Shown here in pieces: positions 55,968 to 64,000 of a stretch of 64,000 nucleotides of DNA. The DNA lies in contig CM055092.1 in assembly GCA_029204225.1 (NCBI GenBank), positions 73,756,857 through 73,820,856 on the forward strand. The letters run 5' to 3'. A program made the translations under genes and the position numbers. A model generated the notes under the pieces. It ran no database searches, was not told the origin of the DNA, and was given only the letters and a program-made list of their open reading frames with translations. The first letter of the stretch is position 1. Each line of letters opens with the position of its first letter. Source of the DNA: Diphasiastrum complanatum (lineage: Eukaryota > Streptophyta > Lycopodiopsida > Lycopodiales > Lycopodiaceae).

Positions 55968-56317
55968 TGTAATAGATCCTAACACCACAGTAGGGCAAAC
56001 ACTAACTGATCCACCCAACCTTGCCTACTCCCTGATATAGCCTCCTAGCCCAGTGTGAGGACTGGTAGCATGCTACTGCCAAGTGTCGGCCACGTGGCAC
56101 TGACGTGGCCGACTGCACGTCGGGACCCAACTGGGGGCCCTATCCTGCTGACAGGGTCCCTAGGCTGTGTTAGGCCCGCCATGGCTATGGACCGTGCTGG
56201 GGCACACTACTCACACTGTCTTGCCCTGTTGGTCATGTACACTGGACACGACCCTGACTGTGGTATCTGACCTATCTGTGTTCCCTAGGGTTCGGCACTG
56301 GTTACGAGCTCGTAACA
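55968..56317 (-). repeat. A3 3' LTR
   Basis: 350 bp. On the plus strand it reads TGTAATAGATCC to GCTCGTAACA. Canonical TG..CA ends. Followed on the element-internal side by the polypurine tract. Confidence 0.96.
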
Positions 56318-56332
56318 CTCCCTCCCCCTTAA
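56318..56332 (-). promoter_or_regulatory. Polypurine tract of A3
   Basis: The minus strand reads CTTAAGGGGGAGGGAG directly before the LTR. Confidence 0.93.
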
Positions 56333-58049
56333 GAACCGTCTTGGTCCTCTAAGACAAAGTCTGGAAAAATCTTGCGAAGGACGTTGCCTCTTTCCCAAGT
56401 GGCATTCTCAACAGGCTGATCATTCCACTTAACCAGATATTCTCGGTATAGAGTATGACGAGTCTGCGTCTCTCTGCTATCAAGAATTTCCTCTGGTTCA
56501 TGTGGAGGTTGTTGAGGATCCAATGGGAGAACTAGAACACTGTCCCCTACCAGATTATCTGATCTGGTTAAGGCTTTTCGTAACTGACTTACATGAAAAA
56601 CTGGAAAAACCTTACTGCTGTGTGGGAGTTCTAGTTCATAGGTGACCTCGTCTAGTCTCCTACTGATGGTAAAGGGACCACAATACCTTGGAGACAACTT
56701 AGCACACACTCCTGATTTGAGGGTTTTAGAGTCAACTGGGACTCTCAAGTAGACTTTCTCACCAGTGGAGAACTGCACATCCCGTCTGTGTGGATCTGCA
56801 TAATGCCTGGCTCGATCCTGGGATTGTCTAATGCTACGCTTAGCATGTTCTATCATCTGGTTTAGGTCTTCTAAAAAGTTTCTGGCTGCTTCAACTTTTT
56901 CTTGTTTAAACCCTACAGCTGTGGGTGAGCGTGGCTGAAAACCGTACATCAGCATAAATGGGCTGTATCCCGTAGCTGAATGTTTGGTACTGTTGTAAGC
57001 AAACTCAAATATCGAGAGATACTCCTCCCAATTAGTCTGCTTCTTGCTGACGTATGCACGAAGCATATCCTCCAGCACTTGATTTACCCTTTCTGTTTGA
57101 CCGTCCGTCTGTGGATGGTCGGTGGTACTCATATTAAGTTTAGTAAGGAGATGATGGAATACTGCCCTCCAAAAATTTCCAGTAAACTTACTGTCCCGGT
57201 CGCTGACTATGCCGGAAGGTAGACCGTATAATTTAAATAGCCCGTCTACAAACAACCTCGCTAACTCTGGAGCTCTAACGGTCGTTTTGGTCGGAATGAA
57301 ATGAGCCATTTTGGTCAGACGGTCAACTGTGACCCATATAGCGTCATTACCCTTTTGGTTTTAGGCAGGCCTACTATAAAATCCATGGAGATATTCTCCC
57401 ATTTACCAGCTGCTATTTCTAAGGGATGCAACAACCCTCCTGCCTTTAAACGCTCTGCTTTATTTACTTGACATTTCTGGCAACTGGTTACATACTGGTG
57501 GACGTCCTTTTTCATACTGGGCCAGAAAAATTGCCTACGAAGAAGCTCATAGGTCTTCTGTATGCCTGGGTGTCCCGCGCTAGGATTGTCATGACATTCA
57601 TATAGGACCTGCTGCCTATAATCCTCTGAATTGGGGACACATACTCTATCTCTATAGAGCAAGTACTCATCCTAAATGGAATACTATTTCCATTTGAATC
57701 CTTGAGTCAACTGACCCTCAACCACTGGGGTTTTCTTGGGTAATACAGGCTCAGAATCCTCAACGTCATCTGATGACATATACTCGGACTCATCATCATC
57801 CTCAACGGAAGCTGCCGTATTCTTGGATGAACTGACACCAGCCCCGGGAACTGGTTCTGGAGTCTGTAACTGTCTGTTCTGGACTGAGTTCCAGATAGTA
57901 GAGAAGAATGCATCATGCTGGCATTTCCCTCTCAAGGACTCGAGTAACTCATTACGAATCTGAGTAAAACTCAGCTCGTTTATCATAGGCATTCTGCTAA
58001 GGGCATCCGCTACTGTATTGAATTTTCCACGTCTATATCTGATAGACAT
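56329..58049 (-). pseudogene. pol: A3 integrase and chromodomain
   Basis: The frame begins [20 protein letters not shown] (58,049). After an acidic linker there are two TAG stops near 57,675, then the zinc finger (HDNPSAGHPGIQKTYELLRR, SCQKCQVNKA) and MDFIVGLPKT. After a one-base loss near 57,355 the core (TKMAHFIPTK, VSDRDSKFTGNFWRAVF, TERVNQVLEDMLRAYV) holds D, D, E. Then come the tether (CAKLSPRYCGPFTISRRLDE, FPVFHVSQLRKAL) and the chromodomain (LYREYLVKWNDQPVENATWE). The 326-codon core frame (57,309-56,329) is fully open. Confidence 0.93.
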
Positions 58050-60076
58050 GTCTCAAACTCTTGCATCAACTCTGCCCAACGAGCTTTCCGACCTCTAAGC
58101 TCAGGTTGATTGCAAAGGTATCTGAGACTCTCCTGGTCTGTCAGGACCTCAAAGTTGGCACCATACAAATAATGCCTCCAAGTCTTAAGGGCATGGACTA
58201 TAGAAAAGAGATCCTTTTCATAGGCACTGTACCTAGTCTGAGCTGGCTCGAGTTTTTTACTCTCGAACGCAATTGGTCGTCCGCCCTGAGTTAGCACAGC
58301 ACCTACTGCAAAGTCGCTAGCATCTGTTTCGACCACAAATGGCTGATTGGGGTCGACGACTTTAAAAACTGGTGCTGTAGCTAAGGTTGTTTTGAGAGCA
58401 TCAAAGCTCTCCTGTTGTGCAGACTCCCAAATGAACTCCTTTCCCTTCCCCTTAAGAAGATTTGTCATAGGGACTGCTATCTGAGCATATTCCTTGACAA
58501 ATCGTCTGTAATATCCCGCCAGACCAAGAAAGATTTGAAGTTCCAAAATATTCTGAGGTCTCAGCCAACTGAGTATGGCTTTAACCTTATTTGGGTCCAT
58601 CTTAATCCCATCTAAAGAGATAATGTGACCCAAATATGCTACTTCTTCAACGAAGAATTCACACTTGGATTGTTTAGCATAAAGCTTATGCTTTCTGAGC
58701 CGTCGAAACACCTTTCTGAGGTGTTTTAGATGCTCCTTCCTCGTTTTGCTGTAGACGAGGATGTCATCTAAAAATACGACTACAAACTTACCCAAGTATG
58801 GTCTGAGGACACTGTTCATCAAGGTCATAAAGGTAGCTGGAGCATTTGTGAGCCCAAATGGCATCACCTTAAACTCATAATGACCGTGACGAGTCCTAAA
58901 AGTTGTTTTCGAGACATCTTCCGATTTTATACGGACTTGATGATATCCCGATCTGAGATCTATTTTGCTGAAAAACTTAGCCCCGTCGAGTTGGTCAAAC
59001 AACTCGTCTGCCCGAGGCATAGGGTATTTATTCTTAATTGTGACTTTATTGAGGGCTCTGTAATCTACGCAAAGACGCATAGACCCCTCTTTCTTTTTCA
59101 CCAATAGGACTGGTGAGGCCCATGGTGAACTACTGGTCTGAATTTGGCCTTTCCCAAGATAGTCTGTTAACTGCCTAGTTATTTCTTCATCCTCTGTTCG
59201 GCTGACCCGATACGGAGGTTTAGAAACAGGTGCTGTACCTGGTACTAGGTTTATTACATGATCTACCTCTCTGCTAGGTGGTAAACCATGTGGCAAATCT
59301 TCAGGAAAAACATCTTTAAATTTAGACAATAAAGTTTCTAATTTACTGATTTTCTGCTGAATAGAACTGGAAATAGAAACTTCAGGAATAAACTGAAAGT
59401 CACATAAGAATACCTGATGGTCTTCGTCTCCGATTAGCTGACAGAGCTCTGAACTGCAGACCATAGGGCTGTTGGGAACATCATGCTCCCCATGCAACTG
59501 GATCTCTCGGCCTTTATACTGAAAGCTGAGGGTGTTCTCCTGATAGTTTCTGTGGAGGGAAGGTCCTAAACTGTAGAGCCAATCTCTCCCGAGAACAATG
59601 TCTGTTCGATCCAGGTGCATTATCTGAAAGTTTATTTGATCTTGGTACCCCTGAATACCAAGATTTAACTTACTTACCATAGTTTCCCATATTTTTTTAT
59701 CTTCACCCTTAGCTAATGAAACTATGTACCTATGCTGACTAGGTACTTCTGGTAGTTTAAGCTTTTTAACCAGGGTGTGGTTGATGAAATTATGGGTTGC
59801 CCCATCATCAACCATGACTCTTACTGACTGGTTACCAACTTTCCCATGCATACGTACTAGGTCATGCGGCCCAAAGCTGAAGGGTCTCGCTAGCATTGCA
59901 GAGGTCAGCTGGCAACAGTGTTCATGATCTTCATGATACACTTTGATCTCGGAAGCTGCTGAGTTACTGGGGAAACATACAGTCTGAACAAGATGAACTT
60001 GTTTTTTATCTTTTTTAGTGAATTTCCCTTGGGACACTGTCTGACTGTGTGTCCCTTGCCCATACACACAAAGCAC
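58010..60076 (-). pseudogene. pol: A3 protease, reverse transcriptase and RNase H (688 codons open)
   Basis: Protease: [15 protein letters not shown] at residues 86-100, with DDG where most retropepsins have [54 protein letters not shown] and the active site [13 protein letters not shown]. RNase [32 protein letters not shown] (Asp for the usual Glu) and [11 protein letters not shown]. The start of this frame is the zinc-knuckle end in another register, so it was originally joined to gag. It ends DIDVENSIQ by frameshift rather than at a natural stop. Confidence 0.94.
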
Positions 60077-61107
60077 AAACGTTCTTGTTTGGCTTTCTCA
60101 AAATCATCTGGTTTTAAGGGCTGTATGAGTGAAGGGCGTTTCTGAGGAGCTTCACCTTTAAATTTATCTTCTTTCTTTCTTTTTAAAAATTTCTTTTTAA
60201 ATTGAAAGTCTTTCTGAAAAAGCTGCTCAGAAAGTGGTTGTTGTCTCGCTCTCTTCCTACCCACTGAATCATCATAGATTTGAGCATATCTGAGAGCTTG
60301 CTCAAGGGTAGTAGGCGAGTTTCTCTGGACCTCTACTTTATATTCATCTTTGAGGCCACGGACAAATCCCCTGATTTTTTGATAGTCATCCATATTTTTA
60401 ATCTTTAAAATTGCCTCTCGATACTGCGAGATATATTGGATGAGGGACTTGTCCATTACTGTTCTTTCCCAGGCTTCCCAGGCTCTATCAAGTTCATTCT
60501 CTGGTAGAAATTCTCTTAGGAAAGCTTCTTCAAAAGCTTTCCATGACCGGGGAGTCTGCCCAGTCTCCTGGAGATTTAACCACCACTTATAGGCCATAGG
60601 CCCTAAGGAAAGACTGGCCTCAATTGCTTGCAAATGGTCAGGGGTCTGTTTAAGAGCATGAATGTTCTTCCATTTGCTGAGGAAGGTTTGTAGAATATCT
60701 GCATTTCTATCCTTCTCTTCCCCATTAAAAGTAGGAGGCTTTAAATCTTTAAAAACACTGGGGTGAGACCGTAAAGTCTCACCCGAAACTGATGGAAGTG
60801 GAGAAGGGGATAACTGAGAAGTGGAGGGAAGGCTTCCTTTCGCGGAGCTCAAAATCAAGTTTTTGAGTTCAGCGAACGAGTCGTCCACACTGGACTTGAA
60901 ATTGGCTAATGCCAGCTTCAGTTCATCCACTTCTGTTACCAATTGGAGGAACTGCTCCTTGGTAACCAGTTCGTCGAGTTCTTCGGCGAACTGTTCCTGT
61001 TCTTCTACTTCCATGGGTTCCTTCCCTTTTCTGTAAGCCAAGGCTTCTGTTTCAAGTTCGTCGAAGCCTCTCTCCTGGGGTTGATCAGGTCCCTGAGGAG
61101 TGGTCAT
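59905..61107 (-). pseudogene. gag: A3 gag (400 codons open) with zinc knuckle
   Basis: MTTPQGPDQPQERGFDELE, then VEEQEQFAEELDELVTKEQF (acidic, helical), the capsid-like core (SWKAFEEAFLREFLPENELD, SLIQYISQYREAILKIKNMD), a basic region (FQFKKKFLKRKKEDKFKGEA) and the zinc knuckle [17 protein letters not shown] near residues 340-356. After CPKG a one-base loss relative to A1 and A2 (near 60,027) shifts the frame; the last 40 residues of this ORF are read in the wrong register. ATG at 61,105-61,107 matches the start in A2. Confidence 0.93.
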
Positions 61108-61803
61108 CTTCGAAACTGAAAGAGAGCTACCTTAACTTCTGAAGGAAAAAAGTCTAAAAGACTAATTTACAACTGTACAAGGGAAAGGAAAGATGACTTA
61201 GCTGTTTCTGAGGACTGTACTTCCAAAGAAAGAATGAAGAGGAACCCTTTCAGCTCTTTTCCCCAAAATTTCAGACCTGTTGTTCCGAAAAATGCCAGTT
61301 TGAAGCTTCAAAACGGTGCTAAATTTCTCGGTTTTTTGATGATAGTAGCTCGCTGGTCTGATAGGAATCCTCTTGCTCCAAATCTCTGACGTTGGGGCCC
61401 AAAAACTTGTTGAAAAACCAGATTTTCAGAAGTACTGGCAGCGCTGGCCCTGCTCCTCTTTTTTGGCTTCAAACTCGCTGAGAACCAGTAACTTTTTCCC
61501 TGGAAATCGGATGTAGGTCTCTGACTGTACAGCGATGGAGGTGCTAGCTTCTTCCTACTCTAATTTCGCTGGGAAAACTATAGAGAATCCTCTCAACTCA
61601 GTGGGAAACAGCTGTTTTTTCAGCGAGTTACCTACACTTGGAATGTGACTCCTTGCTACTGTGATTTCTCAGTGGAAATCAGAAGTTTGAAGGCTGCTCC
61701 TACAGCGATCCTCCTCCTCTATTCCTCTCTGAGAATCTGAGAAACACTTCCTATCTTCTGATAGCTTTCTCTACTACTGTCCTGAACTCCCTAGGATGGA
61801 GAT
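61108..61803 (-). other. A3 untranslated leader
   Basis: About 700 bp between PBS and gag, with a CAGCGCTGG-type word at 61,437-61,447. No ORF of interest. Confidence 0.75.
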
Positions 61804-61816
61804 GGCTCTGATACCA
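61804..61816 (-). promoter_or_regulatory. Primer binding site of A3 (initiator tRNA-Met)
   Basis: The minus strand reads TGGTATCAGAGCC, one base from the LTR end. Confidence 0.95.
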
Positions 61817-61817
61817 G

Positions 61818-62176
61818 TGTAATAGATCCTAACACCACAGTAGGGCAAACACTAACTGATCCACCCAACCTTGCCTACTCCCTGATATAGAGTAAGCCCC
61901 TCCTAGCCCAGTGTGAGGACTGGTAGCATGCTACTGCCAAGTGTCGGCCACGTGGCACTGACGTGGCCGACTGCACGTCGGGACCCAACTGGGGGGCCCT
62001 ATCCTGCTGACAGGGTCCCTAGGCTGTGTTAGGCCCGCCATGGCTATGGACCGTGCTGGGGCACACTACTCACACTGTCTTGCCCTGTTGGTCATGTACA
62101 CTGGACACGACCCTGACTGTGGTATCTGACCTATCTGTGTTCCCTAGGGTTCGGCACTGGTTACGAGCTCGTACCA
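61818..62176 (-). repeat. A3 5' LTR
   Basis: 359 bp, plus-strand TGTAATAGATCC to GCTCGTACCA. It differs from the 3' LTR by an 8-bp and a 1-bp indel and one substitution in the last few bases. Confidence 0.96.
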
Positions 62177-62181
62177 TGGGG
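62177..62181. other. Target site duplication of A3, right copy (TGGGG)
   Basis: Matches 55,963-55,967. Confidence 0.95.
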
Positions 62182-63959
62182 CAACCCATAATTTCATCAA
62201 CTACACCTTGGTTAAAAAGCTTAAACTACCTCAGCATAGGTACATAGTTTCATTAGGTAAGGGTGAAGATAAAAAAATATGGGAAACTATGGTAAGTAAG
62301 TTAAAACTTGGTATTCAGGGGTACCAAGATGAAATAAACTTTCAGATAATGCACCTGGATCGAACAGATATTGTTCTCGGGAGAGATTGGCTCTACAGTT
62401 TAGGACCTTCCCTCCACAGAAACTATCAGGAGAACACCCTCAGCTTTCAGCATAAAGGCCGAGAGATCCAGTTGCATGGGGAGCATGATGTTCCCAACAG
62501 CCCTATGGTCTGCAGTTCAGAGCTCTGTCAGCTAATCGGAGACGAAGACCATCAGGTATTCTTATGTGACTTTCAGTTTATTCCTGAAGTTTCTATTTCC
62601 AGTTCTATTCAGCAAGAAATCAATAAATTAGAAACTTTATTGTCTAAATTTAAAGATGTTTTTCCTGAAGATTTGCCACATGGTTTACCACCTAGCAGAG
62701 AGGTAGATCATGTAATAAACCTAGTACCAGGTACAGCACCTGTTTCTAAACCTCCGTATCGGGTCAGCCGAACAGAGGATGAAGAAATAACTAGGCAGTT
62801 AACAGATTATCTTGGGAAAGGCCAAATTCAGACCAGTAGTTCACCATGGGCCTCACCAGTCCTATTGGTGAAAAAGAAAGAGGGGTCTATGCGTCTTTGC
62901 GTAGATTACAGAGCCCTCAATAAAGTCACAATTAAGAATAAATACCCTATGCCTCGGGCAGACGAGTTGTTTGACCAACTCGACGGGGCTAAGTTTTTCA
63001 CTAAAATAGACCTTAGATCGGGATATCATCAAGTCCGTATAAAATCGGAAGATGTCTCGAAAACAGCTTTTAGGACTCGTCACGGTCATTATGAGTTTAA
63101 GGTGATGCCATTTGGGCTCACAAATGCTCCAGCTACCTTTATGACCTTGATGAACAGTGTCCTCAGACCATACTTGGGTAAGTTTGTAGTCGTATTTTTA
63201 GATGACATCCTCGTCTACAGCAAAACGAGGAAGGAGCATCTAAAACACCTCAGAAAGGTGTTTCGACGGCTCAGAAAGCATAAGCTTTATGCTAAACAAT
63301 CCAAGTGTGAATTCTTCGTTGAAGAAGTAGCATATTTGGGTCACATTATCTCTTTAGATGGGATTAAGATGGACCCAAATAAGGTTAAAGCCATACTCAG
63401 TTGGCTGAGACCTCAGAATATTTTGGAACTTCAAATCTTTCTTGGTCTGGCGGGATATTACAGACGATTTGTCAAGGAATATGCTCAGATAGCAGTCCCT
63501 ATGACAAATCTTCTTAAGGGGAAGGGAAAGGAGTTCATTTGGGAGTCTGCACAACAGGAGAGCTTTGATGCTCTCAAAACAACCTTAGCTACAGCACCAG
63601 TTTTTAAAGTCGTCGACCCCAATCAGCCATTTGTGGTCGAAACAGATGCTAGCGACTTTGCAGTAGGTGCTGTGCTAACTCAGGGCGGACGACCAATTGC
63701 GTTCGAGAGTAAAAAACTCGAGCCAGCTCAGACTAGGTACAGTGCCTATGAAAAGGATCTCTTTTCTATAGTCCATGCCCTTAAGACTTGGAGGCATTAT
63801 TTGTATGGTGCCAACTTTGAGGTCCTGACAAACCAGGAGAGTCTCAGATACCTTTGCAATCAACCTGAGCTTAGAGGTCGGAAAGCTCGTTGGGCAGAGT
63901 TGATGCAAGAGTTTGAGACATGTCTATCAGATATAGACGTGGAAAATTCAATACAGTAG
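62182..63959 (+). pseudogene. pol: A2 protease remainder, reverse transcriptase and RNase H
   Basis: The open frame starts [16 protein letters not shown] and covers the protease tail ([20 protein letters not shown]), RT ([66 protein letters not shown]) and RNase H ([42 protein letters not shown]). FLDD is intact. In RNase H the second acidic residue is Asp instead of Glu (KDL) and the third is Asn instead of Asp (TNQ), which should cripple RNase H. Four codons-worth of linker (EVPS) seen in A3 are missing before QHRY. Confidence 0.93.
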
Positions 63960-64000
63960 CGGATGCCCTTAGCAGAATGCCTATGATAAACGAGCTGAGT
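63920..64000 (+). pseudogene. pol: A2 integrase N-terminal linker, cut by window end
   Basis: A frame starting [20 protein letters not shown] overlaps the end of the RNase H frame in another register and is open to the window end. In A1 the same region is in a single frame with RNase H. Confidence 0.8.

Larger units (their letters stand above)
55968..62176 (-). mobile_element. Element A3: nearly complete family-A chromovirus nested in A2
   Basis: 6.2 kb with both LTRs, PBS, leader, gag, protease, RT, RNase H, integrase, chromodomain and polypurine tract in canonical Ty3 order on the minus strand. LTRs are 359 bp (5', 61,818-62,176) and 350 bp (3', 55,968-56,317) and differ by one substitution near the end, an 8-bp indel and a 1-bp indel, so insertion is recent. 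The coding region nevertheless has frameshifts near 60,027, 58,040 and 57,355 and two stops near 57,675. Confidence 0.96.
53986..64000 (+). mobile_element. Element A2: family-A chromovirus interrupted by A3, running off the window
   Basis: The gag part (54,651-55,967) and the pol part (62,182-64,000) join exactly in frame at the protease site when A3 and one copy of TGGGG are removed (VDDG|ATHNF). No 5' LTR. Defects: stop at codon 12 of gag, a one-base loss near 55,384, a stop at 55,541, a shared frameshift near 63,915, and RNase H changes. Confidence 0.92.

Overview
The window is nuclear DNA of a land plant with a large, retrotransposon-rich genome. Evidence for this is spliced exons with GT..AG borders, many Ty3 chromovirus and Ty1/copia elements primed by initiator tRNA-Met, long (TC)n tracts and a short TTTAGGG-type tract. 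Introns of about 18 and 20 kb favour a fern, a gymnosperm or another large-genome plant, but nothing seen fixes the species.

One host gene is recognisable. On the minus strand, seven small exons between 41,816 and 1,821 encode consecutive parts of a PDIL5-4-type protein, a plant ER membrane protein that joins an ERGIC/Erv41-like N-terminal domain to a thioredoxin domain with a CYWS active site. All six visible junctions keep the reading frame. Two introns are very large (40,820-23,074 and 22,315-2,536) and filled with transposons. The first exon and the C-terminal exons were not found; they may lie outside the window.

Intron 22,315-2,536 (read from low coordinates) holds: an internally deleted family-A chromovirus (4,419-8,893, +); a minus-strand chromovirus C (9,147-14,191) split by a short plus-strand element B (12,061-13,926); a deleted chromovirus F1 (14,580-18,710, +) with a perfect target duplication; and a copia remnant G (19,085-21,050, -). 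Intron 40,820-23,074 holds a tRNA-like SINE head, copia J with an 883-bp LTR (24,841-26,942, -), a LINE-like remnant, element D (31,660-37,016, +) in which RT and integrase are replaced by unidentified sequence, a gag-protease remnant L (37,087-38,193, -) and scattered repeats.

Upstream of the recognised exons (41,817-64,000) are a gag-protease remnant K, a chimera of element E (44,358-48,952) and element F2 (48,953-50,671), an integrase fragment H, copia I (51,722-53,985, -), and at the end a family-A element A2 (+) interrupted by a nearly complete family-A copy A3 (55,968-62,176, -) with matching 5-bp target duplications. A2 runs off the window end.

No element looks autonomous: every copy has stops, frameshifts or deletions of catalytic cores. 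The two most unusual items are the W/H/F-rich module shared by elements C and D, and the LTR family (B, D, C, E) whose ends read GTTAT..GTAAC in some copies. I see no CRISPR array, operon, rRNA or functional tRNA gene.
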